From: Microbacterium sediminis
GTDB lineage: Bacteria; Actinomycetota; Actinomycetes; Actinomycetales; Microbacteriaceae
Assembly: GCF_004564075.1 (NCBI RefSeq)
Contig: NZ_CP038256.1
Location: 372,001-436,000 of the forward strand
Reading direction: 5' to 3'
Length of the DNA: 64,000 nucleotides
Shown here: positions 54,955-63,930 of the stretch, in pieces
Numbering within the stretch: position 1 is the first letter of the stretch
Layout: the number at the start of each line of letters is the position of its first letter
Made by a program: the position numbers and the translations under genes
The notes under the pieces: model-generated
What the model saw: only the letters and a program-made list of their open reading frames with translations
Database searches by the model: none
What the model was told of the DNA's origin: nothing

Positions 54955-57900
54955 GTGCGCGGGGGACTCGAGCGCTGGAAGCGGGGTGTCGGATCGCAGG
55001 GGGTTCGGCAGGCGATGGCCTACGCGTTCAAGGGGAGCTGCGACTCGCACCTGCGCGCGGTGACGGGAGTCGAGGCGCTCGCGGCGTACAGCCGCGCAGA
55101 CGCCCAGCATGTCACCCGATTCACGGTGGAAAACTGCGCGGTGACCGTCGACGGCCTCGACGCCGCTGCGCTCCGCCGCTGGGTCGACGGCCGCGACCCC
55201 GTCACGGACGTTCCGCGCGGCCGCGAACTCGGTTCGCCACAGGCCGATCTGATCTTGGACGGCACGATCAACGCGCCGAAGTCCTATAGCATCGCGGCCC
55301 TGATCAACGACGACCTCGCCACGGAGTTCGAAGCGCTGCAAGACCGGCTCCGCACGCGCATTATGACGACCTGGCGGCGTGAGCTGAACGCGCGCCGAGG
55401 CGCGGGCGGCAGCATCCGGGAGTCGCTTCACCGGATCGAAGTTGTCGAACTTCAGCACAGGCGTTCGCGGGCTTTGGACCCGCACATCCACCGGCACCTA
55501 TGGCTGAACGTCAAGGTGCTCGGCGAGGACGGTAAGTGGTCGAACGTCGACTCCCGGGTAGCGATGAAGCTGCACACGCTGATCAACGCGGAGGGCGAAC
55601 TCGCGGCGCGCACCGACCCGGACTGGATAGCAGCGCTCGTGCGCAACGGCTACTCGATCGGCGACGACGGGGAGATCGCGCAACTCGCCCAAGCTGTCCG
55701 GCCGCTGTCGCGGCGCTCGAACCAGATCGAGGCGAACCGCGCCAAGCTTCTTCTGAAGTGGCGCTCGGAGCATCCCGGCCAGGAGCCCGACCACGACGTG
55801 CTACAGCACCTCGACCGGCTTGCGTGGGCGAAGAACCGCCCGGACAAGCCCGGCGCCGTGGACGAATCGGAGTGGGAGCAGCTCATCCGAGACGAGCTTC
55901 ACGCGATCGACGCCGGGATACTCCGAGAGCGTTCGGCAGCCCGCTCGTGGCCAGCAGCGATCGAGACGCTCGACCGCGACCTGCTCGCTGCCAAGGCGAT
56001 CGTGGATGCCGATAGCCGGTCGACCGCGTGCGGGGGGAGGTTCAGTAGCTATGACCTTCGGGCCGGCGCGACGCGGGCGGTCGCTGCATCCGGAGTGGTT
56101 GCCCGCCGCGACAACCTGCAGGTGCTGATTGACGACGTCGTGGCGCGCGGGCTCACCCAGACCGTCGACCTGCTCGAAGCCGAGGGCGATCGCCCACAGC
56201 ACATCAAGGGATTCATGGCGTCATCGACTGCCCGGCTGAAGGTCGAGCTCGCCGCCAGGTTCGACGCCCTGACGCGGGTCGGCGAGTCGTTCCGCCCCCG
56301 CGCGATCCTCGACATTGCAGGCGCGGTCCTCGATGCTGATGTCACGCTCGACGAGGGACAGATCACAGCGGCGTCGGCGATCGCCGGAACAGATCGGCTC
56401 GTCTCGGTCACGGGCCCCGCGGGCGCTGGAAAGACGACGATGCTCAGGGCCGCTCGCATCGCGCTCGCTCAGCAACAACGTCAGCTCGTCGTCGTCGCGC
56501 CGACCAAGAAGGCAGCGTCTGTCGCGGGCCGCGAGATCGGCGTGACCGCCGTGAGCCTGCATGCGTTGTTGGCCGACTATGGATGGCGGTGGGGTCGCGA
56601 CGAAGCCGGCGCGGAGGTGTGGAGGCGACTGCAAGCGGGCGAGATCGATGAGTGCGTCGGGCGGATCTACACCGGCCCGCGCTACTTTGCACTGGGCGCA
56701 GCTGACCGGGTCGTCGTCGACGAGGCGGGGATGGTCGACCTGCACACCGCCAATGCCCTGGCGGCTATCGCAGCAGAGACGGGCGCGGGCATCGCGATGG
56801 TCGGCGACCATCTGCAGGCCATGCCCGTCGGTCACGCCGGTGCGATGGCATGCATGACCCGACGCGCGACTGCGGTCGTCGAGCTGACGGCGGTGCATCG
56901 CTTCCGCGATCCGAGCTACGCCGCGCTCACGCTCCGCATGCGGGAGCCGGCATCCAAAGAAGCCGCGCTCGCAGTCGCGACCGAACTCGACGCGCGCGAA
57001 CAGATGCACCGTGTGACGGATGCCGCGCAAGCAAGGGATGTGATGGTCGAGGCGTACTTCCGTTGGACGGCCGTGCGCAAGCGAGTCGCCCTCGTCACGA
57101 GCACGAACGATGAGGCGGATGCGATCAACGAGGCGATCCAGGAACGCCGAGTTGAGCTCGGGCAGCTGCATCCGGATCGTCTTGTGGTTGGGCAGGGCGA
57201 ACAGCGGCTACTCGAAGGGGACATCGTTCAGACGCGGCTCAACGACCGAGTGGCGGATGTTGAAAACCGCGCGCTGTGGACGATCCGCCGGGTCCGCGCG
57301 TCCGATGTCGAGCTCGTCGCCCTTGGCGATCGTGGGGACGTGCGGCGCGTGTCGCTCGACTACGCGGCCGAGCACATGCACCTGGCCTACGCGTCGACAG
57401 TGCACGGAATCCAGGGCGAGACGACGGATGCGTCGGTGGTCGGGCCGGGCGTGGATGCCTCGGGACTCTATGTCGGCATGACCCGCGGGCGGGTTCACAA
57501 CGAGGCGATCGCGATGGGGTGGACAGCCAGCGCCGCGCGCGAGCAGATTGCGGACAGCATGATGCGCGGCGTCGCAGAAGTGACGATCGAGGACTCGGTG
57601 CGTGCGGCGCGGGGCGAGTTGGGGAGGGCAGCGAAGGTGACTCGTGACCGAGGGTGGCGTGTCGGAGCGAATGACGATCAAAGCGCAGCGCGCCAGCTCG
57701 ATCACTGGCTGATCTCGAGCCGGGGCGCGCTAGCGTCCCTCGATGCGCGGATCGCCGACGAGGAATCGCAAGGGCACGGTCGCGCGGTCGATTCGGGCGG
57801 TTGGCGTGAGCTTGTCAGTCTGCGAGCCCGTCTTAACGAGCGAGTCGCGGTGGCGTCTCGAAGCGTCGTGGAGCGTACTCGACAGGATGGGCATGTCCGC

Positions 57901-58008
57901 AATGTCGACCCAAGCCAGGTCGGCGTACGCGGGCATCGGAGTGAAGTGGCAGATCCCGTGGCGCGCGGTTCCCTGGTAGGGACTCGCGACGGGCTGGTCG
58001 GGCACTGA
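54955..58008 (+). CDS. MobF-family relaxase/helicase (TraA/TrwC-like)
   Basis: 1017 aa. The N-terminal relaxase domain nicks oriT and stays bound to the 5' end: ILDGTINAPKSYSIAALI matches the TrwC FSAPKS region and ALDPHIHRHLWLNVKV gives the three-His metal site. The middle and C-terminal part is a RecD-like helicase: Walker A VTGPAGAGKTTMLRAA (about residues 484-499), Walker B RVVVDEAGMVD, and STVHGIQGETTDASVV plus GLYVGMTRGRVHN (motifs V-VI). Catalytic Tyr is probably near the N-terminus, but I cannot place it firmly. No coupling protein or T4SS lies nearby. Confidence 0.9.
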   Translation: MRGGLERWKRGVGSQGVRQAMAYAFKGSCDSHLRAVTGVEALAAYSRADAQHVTRFTVENCAVTVDGLDAAALRRWVDGRDPVTDVPRGRELGSPQADLILDGTINAPKSYSIAALINDDLATEFEALQDRLRTRIMTTWRRELNARRGAGGSIRESLHRIEVVELQHRRSRALDPHIHRHLWLNVKVLGEDGKWSNVDSRVAMKLHTLINAEGELAARTDPDWIAALVRNGYSIGDDGEIAQLAQAVRPLSRRSNQIEANRAKLLLKWRSEHPGQEPDHDVLQHLDRLAWAKNRPDKPGAVDESEWEQLIRDELHAIDAGILRERSAARSWPAAIETLDRDLLAAKAIVDADSRSTACGGRFSSYDLRAGATRAVAASGVVARRDNLQVLIDDVVARGLTQTVDLLEAEGDRPQHIKGFMASSTARLKVELAARFDALTRVGESFRPRAILDIAGAVLDADVTLDEGQITAASAIAGTDRLVSVTGPAGAGKTTMLRAARIALAQQQRQLVVVAPTKKAASVAGREIGVTAVSLHALLADYGWRWGRDEAGAEVWRRLQAGEIDECVGRIYTGPRYFALGAADRVVVDEAGMVDLHTANALAAIAAETGAGIAMVGDHLQAMPVGHAGAMACMTRRATAVVELTAVHRFRDPSYAALTLRMREPASKEAALAVATELDAREQMHRVTDAAQARDVMVEAYFRWTAVRKRVALVTSTNDEADAINEAIQERRVELGQLHPDRLVVGQGEQRLLEGDIVQTRLNDRVADVENRALWTIRRVRASDVELVALGDRGDVRRVSLDYAAEHMHLAYASTVHGIQGETTDASVVGPGVDASGLYVGMTRGRVHNEAIAMGWTASAAREQIADSMMRGVAEVTIEDSVRAARGELGRAAKVTRDRGWRVGANDDQSAARQLDHWLISSRGALASLDARIADEESQGHGRAVDSGGWRELVSLRARLNERVAVASRSVVERTRQDGHVRNVDPSQVGVRGHRSEVADPVARGSLVGTRDGLVGH

Positions 58009-58159
58009 AAGGGCATTGACGAGTTGCCGAGCGGGCCGCTCATGGTGAACTGCCATGTCGGTCTGCGGGGACACCTCGTCACTCGGATCCTGACCCAGCG
58101 GGTATCCGTTGCGCGTAACCTCGACGGCGGCGACAAGACCTGGCGCCACGGCACCGAGA

Positions 58160-58189
58160 TTGCGATCAGTACAGCCCTGGATGTATAGT
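58160..58189 (+). promoter_or_regulatory. Promoter of the cmtR-CDF operon
   Basis: TTGCGA (58160-58165), 18-bp spacer, TATAGT (58184-58189). The -10 ends 7 nt before the GTG, predicting a leaderless transcript; a CmtR-like repressor would bind here (inference). Confidence 0.65.
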
Positions 58190-58195
58190 CATTGC

Positions 58196-58555
58196 GTGCT
58201 GACCATTGCTTCCCGAATCGACGTGATGAACCGGCTGGGTCGGGCGATGGCCGACCCGAGCCGCTCCCGGATCCTGATGACCCTCCTCGGCGGGCCGAGC
58301 TACCCGGCCGAGCTCTCGCGTTCACTGGACCTCTCGAGGTCGAATGTCTCCAACCACCTGACGTGCCTCCGCGACTGCGGAATCGTGGTCGCCGAGCCAG
58401 AGGGTCGACAGACCCGGTACGAGATCGCTGATCCCCATCTCGCCGCAGCGCTGACGGCGCTCGTCGATGTCACCCTCGCCGTTGACGAGAGCGCACCCTG
58501 CGTGGACGACTCGTGCACCGTGCCCGGCTGCTGCGGAACGGCGGCAACCGCATGA
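58196..58555 (+). CDS. cmtR: CmtR-type ArsR/SmtB metal sensor
   Basis: 119-aa winged-helix repressor that leaves DNA on Cd2+ or Pb2+ binding (family knowledge). IDVMNRLGRAMADPSRSRILMTLL, recognition helix LDLSRSNVSNHLTCLRDCGIV with the CmtR Cys pair CLRDC, wing GRQTRYEIADP, and a Cys-rich tail (CVDDSCTVPGCC) supplying the third thiol ligand. GTG start by family alignment ([M]LTIASRIDVMNRLGRA). Stop overlaps the CDF gene (ATGA). Confidence 0.92.
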   Translation: MLTIASRIDVMNRLGRAMADPSRSRILMTLLGGPSYPAELSRSLDLSRSNVSNHLTCLRDCGIVVAEPEGRQTRYEIADPHLAAALTALVDVTLAVDESAPCVDDSCTVPGCCGTAATA

Positions 58556-59220
58556 GCGCGCCACTGACCACCAAGCGCCGTGCCACGCTGCACCGTCGCG
58601 TGCGCTTCATCGTCGGCTTCACGATCACCTACAACGTCATCGAAGCCATCGTCGCCGTCTGGGCCGGCGTGCTGGCCTCCTCCGCGGCGCTGATCGGCTT
58701 CGGCCTCGACTCCGTCGTCGAAGTCCTCTCGGCGGCCGCCATCGCCTGGCAGTTCACACGCAAGGACCCCGAGCGGTGGGAGAAGGTCACTGTCAAGGCG
58801 ATCGGCCTGGCGTTCTTCGCCCTCGCCGCCTACGTCACCGTCGACGCCGTCCTGAGCCTCGTACAGACAGAGGGCCCCGACCACAGCCCGTTCGGTCTTG
58901 GCATCACCGCGCTGAGCCTGGTCGTGATGCCGTTGCTGGCGTGGTTCGAGATCCGCACCGGCCGCGAGCTCGACTCCAAGAGCGTGCTCGCCGACGCCAA
59001 GCAGCTCATCCTCTGCGTCTACCTCTCCGGCGCCGTGTTCATCGGCCTCATCCTCAACACTCTGTTCGGCTGGTGGTGGGCGGACTCGGTGGCGGCCCTC
59101 GTGGTCGCGGTGCTCGCGATCCGCGAAGGCCTCGAGGCGTGGCGGGGCGACGTCGAATCGCCCTTCGAGGTCCTCGAAGACCTCGAGGACGATGACGACA
59201 GTGAGGTACAGGTCCGATAA
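58552..59220 (+). CDS. Cation diffusion facilitator-type metal exporter
   Basis: 222 aa. TM1-TM2 carry ITYNVIEAIVAVWAGVLASSAALIGFGLDSVVEVLSAAAIAW with the metal-site Asp in GFGLDSVVE; further TMs follow (AFFALAAYVTVDAVLSLVQ; LGITALSLVVMPLLAWF; LSGAVFIGLILNTLFGWWWADSVAALVVAVLAI, with the second Asp in WWADSV). The long cytoplasmic C-terminal domain of many CDFs is missing, replaced by a short acidic tail. Co-expressed with the CmtR sensor, so Cd/Zn/Pb efflux is likely. Confidence 0.9.
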   Translation: MSAPLTTKRRATLHRRVRFIVGFTITYNVIEAIVAVWAGVLASSAALIGFGLDSVVEVLSAAAIAWQFTRKDPERWEKVTVKAIGLAFFALAAYVTVDAVLSLVQTEGPDHSPFGLGITALSLVVMPLLAWFEIRTGRELDSKSVLADAKQLILCVYLSGAVFIGLILNTLFGWWWADSVAALVVAVLAIREGLEAWRGDVESPFEVLEDLEDDDDSEVQVR

Positions 59221-59403
59221 CCGGGACCTCCCGATCGAGTGCACGCGCGCGACCACCGGCGAGGGGACCGACACCGAGCTGACCATTCACTATGGCAAGG
59301 TCGACGAGGAACGGTTCCTCGCGCGCTTGCTTACGGGCGGCATGTCCTCACTTCGGACACTGTCACCACCGTGGTCCATGCCGCCCAGGTCTGTGTCCTC
59401 ACC

Positions 59404-60069
59404 TCACCGGCGACGTGACCTCGCACGAAGAGCGAAGAACCCACCGGCGAAAGCTGCAGCCAGTAGCGCGCCAGCCCCGATCACGCCGGCCACGACCAGT
59501 CCGGCGCCCTCGTTCTCCACCTCTGTGGTCTCCGAGGCGCGCGGCTGCGGCGCGGGTGTGCTCGCGGATGCCTCCGCGGTCGATTCGGGTTGTTCTGCAG
59601 GCTCGGGCACGGCGCCGGGCTGCGTGCGGGTGTCCTCGTTGCGGCAGGCGGGCTCATCCCATCCGAGCGCAGGTTCGGCGCCCTCAGCCGGCGCGTACGT
59701 GAACTCGTAGGACTCCGAGATGGGGTGACCGTCGCTGGAGACGGCATTCCAAGCAATCGTGTAGGTGCCGGCCTCTCCGAGCGCGACCGGCGTAGTCAGG
59801 ACATTCAGGTCGATCGTCGAGCAGGACGTCTCGTAGTAGAGGCCGTCCGGCCCCTGCACCTGGGCGTAGCTCGCTTGCCCGAAGTCGATCAGCTCAGCGC
59901 TGAAGGTCAGCGTCACCGCGTCAAGCGCCGCCACCGTCGTGCCCGCCGCTGGGGACGCTTCGAGGAGGTTGTCGTGCGCGGAAGCAGACTGGGCCGGGAG
60001 CAACACGAGAGTTGCGGCAGTGATCAGCCCCGTGAGGGCTCCGAGTCGTGTGTGGCGGCGGTGGGCCAT
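59404..60069 (-). CDS. CopC-domain copper resistance protein
   Basis: 221 aa. Signal peptide (LGALTGLITAATLVLLPAQSASA) followed directly by the mature His of AHDNLLEASPAAGTTVAALDAVTLTFSAEL, the N-terminal His used by CopC to bind Cu(II). WNAVSSDGHPISESYEFTYAP contains the second conserved Asp-x-His. A Thr/Pro/Glu-rich linker and a C-terminal TM (GLVVAGVIGAGALLAAAFAGGFFAL) with basic anchor finish it, giving a membrane-tethered extracellular protein. Overlaps the upstream CopD gene by 46 bp. Confidence 0.92.
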   Translation of the reverse strand: MAHRRHTRLGALTGLITAATLVLLPAQSASAHDNLLEASPAAGTTVAALDAVTLTFSAELIDFGQASYAQVQGPDGLYYETSCSTIDLNVLTTPVALGEAGTYTIAWNAVSSDGHPISESYEFTYAPAEGAEPALGWDEPACRNEDTRTQPGAVPEPAEQPESTAEASASTPAPQPRASETTEVENEGAGLVVAGVIGAGALLAAAFAGGFFALRARSRRR

Positions 60070-61940
60070 GAGTGTCCTTTCGATGAGGGCGGGATAGATG
60101 CAACGTGGTCGGCCGAGCCGAATCGACGCCCGACGGTGGCCAGGAGAATGGGCAGGATCGCGCCGACGATCGCTATGAGTCCGGCGTTGCGTTGGTCTTC
60201 GATCGGTGAGGCCCCCCATGTGCGCCCCATCGCCCCGAACCAATCCGCGAAGGCGAGCCCTGGCTGAAGCAGATTCCAGAGTCCGAGCGCCGTCGCAGCG
60301 ATCGTGATGGCGCCCGTGACGGCGGCACGCACGGCCGGCCGCGCGGATGTCAGGACGTTCCAGGCCAGGAGGCTCCCGACTGCGAGTGAGTGCGCGATCG
60401 CCCATTCGTGGCCGAGCGGATCGACGAGAGTCCAGGATAGGACGCGAGTCGCGCCGAGGCCCCACAGAGTCGCCACCATCAGGATTGTCGCAACCGCCGA
60501 GTGCCGGAGGATCCGGAGGGCGGGTGATCGGGTGGCAGCCTGGAGCCACTCGCGGATCCCGTGGCTGCCATCGTTGCGGTGAGCGATTGCTTCGAGGGCG
60601 AGGCGATACGGGGCACCGAGGACCAGAAGCGGCGGGATGACGAGGAGCAACTGGATCCTCCCAAGCATATTCATGCTGTGCAGGTAGTCGCCGTACGCGG
60701 CTGCCGCGCCTGACGTAGTCCAGAACAGCAGCAGCATTCCACATGTCCAGAGGACCGTTCTGGACTTCGGCCAGGCCCGGCCAACGCGGCGCAGGCGGCG
60801 GACCCCGGCGAGATAGAACACCACTCCGCCGGCCGCGACGACGGCCCACAGCAGATCGACCTCCCAGGCTGTGAGCCACGCCAGCGGCGTGAGCTCGGGC
60901 GGCAGCGGCGCCTCGGTGAGGATCTCTGCCGCTGTCGTGAGGGCGGGCGCGAGGACGTCGGCGGGAGCCGGGGTGCGCGCGAGCGCGGCGGCGGCGCCGC
61001 TGGCGATGCCCATCATGCCGAGCTCGGCGACGATGAGCCACCAGAACGCTGCCCCGCCCGTGCCCGTCATCCGGGCGATGAGGCGGCGACGATAGACCAC
61101 GCCAAGCGCGCCGAGGACGAACAGCGCCACGGTCTTGGCGGCGAGCAGCGCCCCGTAGGGGCTGAGGAGTTCTCGCGGATCGGTGATCGACGTCAAAGTG
61201 CGGGCAGCGCCGGAGACGGCGACCAGCGCGAACGAGGCCAGTGCCAACGTGGAGTAGCGTTCCACCACGATGCGGACCCGCCCGGCCGTGAGCGCTGGGC
61301 GGAGGAAAACGAGCGTCACGAGTCCACCGAGCCAGACGGCGACGCCGACGACATGGATGATCAGTGCCATGACCGCGGCGTCGTGGTTGGCGAGGGTTCC
61401 GGAGTGGCCCTGGGTCGCCATCGGCACCAGTGCTGCGATGGCCACGAGCGCGGTGACGAGCGTCGATGCCCAGCCGCGAACCGCGAACGCGAGGATGGTG
61501 ATGACGGCCGCGGCGACGGTGCTGATCAGCCATACGCGGCCGAGCTCCGTCTCGGTGAGGTATCGACCGAGCTGCTGACCGAACGCCATGCCAGCGGAGA
61601 CTTCCGGGTTGAAAGTGGACACGAACGTGAAGAAGCCGGTGGCGCCCGCAGCCACCGTGAACACCGCAGCGGCGGCCGACGCCACGTCGAGGGCGAGGCT
61701 GAACTCGCGTTCTCGGGCACGGAGGGCGAACAACGCCACGATGAGAGCGCCGACCATGGTCGCGGCGGAGAGGTTCACGAGCAGCTTCACCACGGGCAAG
61801 CCCCAGCGGATGACCGGTCCAGGATCCGAGATCAAGCGCGGTGCCGCACCGCCGCCCATCAGCAGTCCGACGATGAGCGCGGCCAGGGCGGCCAGGGCGA
61901 GGATGAAGGGCCCTGTTAGCCGGAGCATGCGTGAGTTCAT
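60024..61940 (-). CDS. CopD / CtaG-like copper membrane protein fusion
   Basis: 638 aa, about 15 TMs. The first half matches CopD (copper uptake) with IIHVVGVAVWLGGLVTLVFLRP and LASFALVAVSGAARTL. The second half matches the cytochrome c oxidase assembly factor CtaG/caa3-type domain: LTPLAWLTAWEVDLLWAVVA, YGDYLHSMNMLGRIQLLLVIPPLLVLGAPYRLALEA, DPLGHEWAIAHSL. This two-part protein is common in actinobacteria. It likely moves copper with CopC. The start ATG 61940 overlaps the lipoprotein gene stop. Confidence 0.9.
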   Translation of the reverse strand: MNSRMLRLTGPFILALAALAALIVGLLMGGGAAPRLISDPGPVIRWGLPVVKLLVNLSAATMVGALIVALFALRAREREFSLALDVASAAAAVFTVAAGATGFFTFVSTFNPEVSAGMAFGQQLGRYLTETELGRVWLISTVAAAVITILAFAVRGWASTLVTALVAIAALVPMATQGHSGTLANHDAAVMALIIHVVGVAVWLGGLVTLVFLRPALTAGRVRIVVERYSTLALASFALVAVSGAARTLTSITDPRELLSPYGALLAAKTVALFVLGALGVVYRRRLIARMTGTGGAAFWWLIVAELGMMGIASGAAAALARTPAPADVLAPALTTAAEILTEAPLPPELTPLAWLTAWEVDLLWAVVAAGGVVFYLAGVRRLRRVGRAWPKSRTVLWTCGMLLLFWTTSGAAAAYGDYLHSMNMLGRIQLLLVIPPLLVLGAPYRLALEAIAHRNDGSHGIREWLQAATRSPALRILRHSAVATILMVATLWGLGATRVLSWTLVDPLGHEWAIAHSLAVGSLLAWNVLTSARPAVRAAVTGAITIAATALGLWNLLQPGLAFADWFGAMGRTWGASPIEDQRNAGLIAIVGAILPILLATVGRRFGSADHVASIPPSSKGHSWPTAATHDSEPSRG

Positions 61941-62446
61941 CGGCCGTCCCCATCGACAGCCGTCGGTGCGTCTTGCTGACCGGTCTCGACGTCTGGGGCG
62001 GTGCACTCACCGGTCGCGGGCAGCTGCTGGACCGCGGTGGAGAGCACGCCGAGCACCTCGTCGGCTGATACGACAGTGGTGTCGATGTAGGCCTGGGCGG
62101 CGGGTTCACGCCCGTAGGTGGTCAGGCGCAGGTTCGGCGTGTCGGTTTCGTCGACGATCCAGTCGACGCCGCCGATCGTCACGCATTGCAGCGTGGTCGG
62201 GGCGGGAGGCTGAAGGCCGCAGCTGCACACGACGGCCGTGGGGACGCCCCAGGCGCCGGTGGCCTGCGCGTCGGTCCAGCGCCGTTCGAGGTCGCCGATG
62301 GTCTCGGGAAGACGGACGGAGGCGTTCGCGCATAACGGGCTCTCCGCGTCCGCTGCGGCATCGAGCGAGACCGTGTACGCGCAGCTGGCTAGCGCTAGTA
62401 CGCCAGCGAGGAGCGCGGCCGCGAGAACAGGGCGTGGACGCTTCAT
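61937..62446 (-). CDS. DUF3515-like lipoprotein
   Basis: 169 aa with a lipoprotein signal (RPRPVLAAALLAGVLALASCAYTV, lipobox LASC). The rest resembles DUF3515: SLDAAADAESPLCANASVRLPETIG, TGAWGVPTAVVCSCGLQPPAPTTLQCVTIGGVDWIVDETDT, AYIDTTVVSADEVLGVLSTAVQQL. Five Cys after the lipobox may form disulfides or bind metal. 4-bp overlaps on both sides place it in a single operon with lnt and copD. Confidence 0.82.
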   Translation of the reverse strand: MKRPRPVLAAALLAGVLALASCAYTVSLDAAADAESPLCANASVRLPETIGDLERRWTDAQATGAWGVPTAVVCSCGLQPPAPTTLQCVTIGGVDWIVDETDTPNLRLTTYGREPAAQAYIDTTVVSADEVLGVLSTAVQQLPATGECTAPDVETGQQDAPTAVDGDGR

Positions 62447-63930
62447 GAGAGGTTCCGTTCTTCGAGGCGGAGCGAAAGGCCGCGGCGCGCGATCCCGAGG
62501 AGTAGCAGTGCCAGGACCGCCCCGCCTGCGCCGATCGCGGTCGGCCACGGGCCCATCAAGACGGCGGGGGTCAGCCCGGTGCGCAGCGGGATGTCGCCGA
62601 TCCGGGCCGCGGTCGTCCCGGCTGCCGCCTCGTCGAGGACGGTGCCGTCGGGAGCGATGAGCTGGCTCGTGCCCGTGGTGGAGATGTTGGCGACGGAGCG
62701 GCCCGTCTCGATCGCACGCATCCGGGCGGTGGCGAGCTGCTGGAGGTTCTCGTCGGTGCCGCGGAAGTCGGCGTTGTTGGTCTGGAACACGTATGCCTGA
62801 GCGCCGCCGAGCGCGCCCGCACGGATGACATCGTCGTAGATGACGTCGAAGCAGATCGCGAGCCCGAGCGCGACATTCCCGACCGTGACCAGCGGCGGAT
62901 TCGCCCCTGGGGTGTACTCGCGCTGGATCAGCCCTATCAGCTCGGGGGCGATCGCCTCATAGAACCACCTATCGGGCACGTACTCGCCGAACGGCACGGG
63001 GTTGATCTTGTCGTGCATCTGCGGTGCGCCCTCCCTCGTCCAGAGCAGCGACGTGTTGTAGGTGTCGTCGCCGCGCTGGGTGGCGGCGTTGGCGAGCACC
63101 GGTGCCTCGGCCCGGCGTACGACGTCATCAAGCACCGCGGCCGTCGCCGGCTGGTTCAGAGGATCCGAGTCGACGGATCCTTCGGGCCAGACGAGCAGGT
63201 CCATGTCCTGTCCGAGCAGCGTCTCGGTGGCGGCCAACTGCGCGGCGAGGATGTCACCGGAGGCGCGCTCGTCGAAGTAGGCCGATGGCCCGTTCGCCTG
63301 CACCCAGCCGATCCGCAGCTCGCCTGCCGGGGTTGTTGGGAACGCCGGCAGCAGCGCGAGCACGACCGCGACTGCCAGCGGAATGAGACCGCGACGCGGC
63401 TCCCGTGCACGGCCCGCCTGGATCGCTGAGGCAGACAGGACGACGACGAGGAATGACAGTCCGCCCGTCCCTGTCCAGGATGCGATCTGGGCGAAGGGTC
63501 CGTCGACCTGGCTCAACCCGATTCGCGCCCATGGGAATCCCGTGTATGGCCATGCTCCGCTGACCAGCTCGCGCAGCGTCCACAACCCCGCGACCAGCAG
63601 TGGTGGCAGAACGACGCCGGCCCGTCGTGGCAACCACCGGTACGCGAGCGCGATCGGCACCGCCCCAATGGCGAACAGCGTCGCCTGCAACGCCGCCAGT
63701 GCGATCCACGGCAGCGGACCGAGGAACTCGTCCACCCAGATCAGATGGAGCGGGAAAAACCCGACGGCGAATGCGAGCCCGACGCCCAGCGCCCCGGGGA
63801 CGCTCCGCCCGATCAGCGTGAGCAGGCCGAGCGTCACGGCGACGAATGCCGCGGGCCACCACCCGACGGCGGGGTACGCGAGGTCGAGGATCAGCCCACC
63901 GGCCAATGCGGTCGGCATGGCAAGGCGCAT
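62443..63930 (-). CDS. lnt: Apolipoprotein N-acyltransferase (start uncertain)
   Basis: At least 495 aa; adds the third acyl chain to lipoproteins. N-terminal TMs (about 1-190), then a nitrilase domain with the triad Glu in LLVWPEGSVD, Lys in MHDKINPVPFGEYVPD and Cys in LAICFDVIYDDVIRAG. A C-terminal TM follows (LMGPWPTAIGAGGAVLALLLLG). ATG 63930 has no ribosome-binding site and the frame stays open to the window end, so the true start may lie outside. It is first in the operon leading to the lipoprotein and copper genes. Confidence 0.9.
   Translation of the reverse strand: MRLAMPTALAGGLILDLAYPAVGWWPAAFVAVTLGLLTLIGRSVPGALGVGLAFAVGFFPLHLIWVDEFLGPLPWIALAALQATLFAIGAVPIALAYRWLPRRAGVVLPPLLVAGLWTLRELVSGAWPYTGFPWARIGLSQVDGPFAQIASWTGTGGLSFLVVVLSASAIQAGRAREPRRGLIPLAVAVVLALLPAFPTTPAGELRIGWVQANGPSAYFDERASGDILAAQLAATETLLGQDMDLLVWPEGSVDSDPLNQPATAAVLDDVVRRAEAPVLANAATQRGDDTYNTSLLWTREGAPQMHDKINPVPFGEYVPDRWFYEAIAPELIGLIQREYTPGANPPLVTVGNVALGLAICFDVIYDDVIRAGALGGAQAYVFQTNNADFRGTDENLQQLATARMRAIETGRSVANISTTGTSQLIAPDGTVLDEAAAGTTAARIGDIPLRTGLTPAVLMGPWPTAIGAGGAVLALLLLGIARRGLSLRLEERNLS

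Larger units (their letters stand above)
42519..58008. mobile_element. Integrative mobilizable element next to tRNA-Ser(GCT); right end not seen
   Basis: Integrase, excisionase-like HTH, toxin-antitoxin pair, restriction genes and a MobF relaxase in one block beside a tRNA. There are no type IV secretion genes, so it would need a helper to transfer. I find no second copy of the tRNA-Ser 3' end up to 64000, so the right boundary is outside the window or lost; the metal genes after 58.0 kb may also belong. The end given is the relaxase stop, not a true border. Confidence 0.75.

Noticed and set aside
57730..58149. 139-aa minus-strand frame overlapping the relaxase end
   Set aside because: Composition is more protein-like than most shadows, but it is mostly antisense to the relaxase and matches nothing I recognise.
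59192..59403. Plus-strand frame starting inside the CDF gene
   Set aside because: The first 50 residues look plausible (TELTIHYGKVDEERFLARLL) but the frame continues antisense to copC; could be a gene remnant, not supportable.
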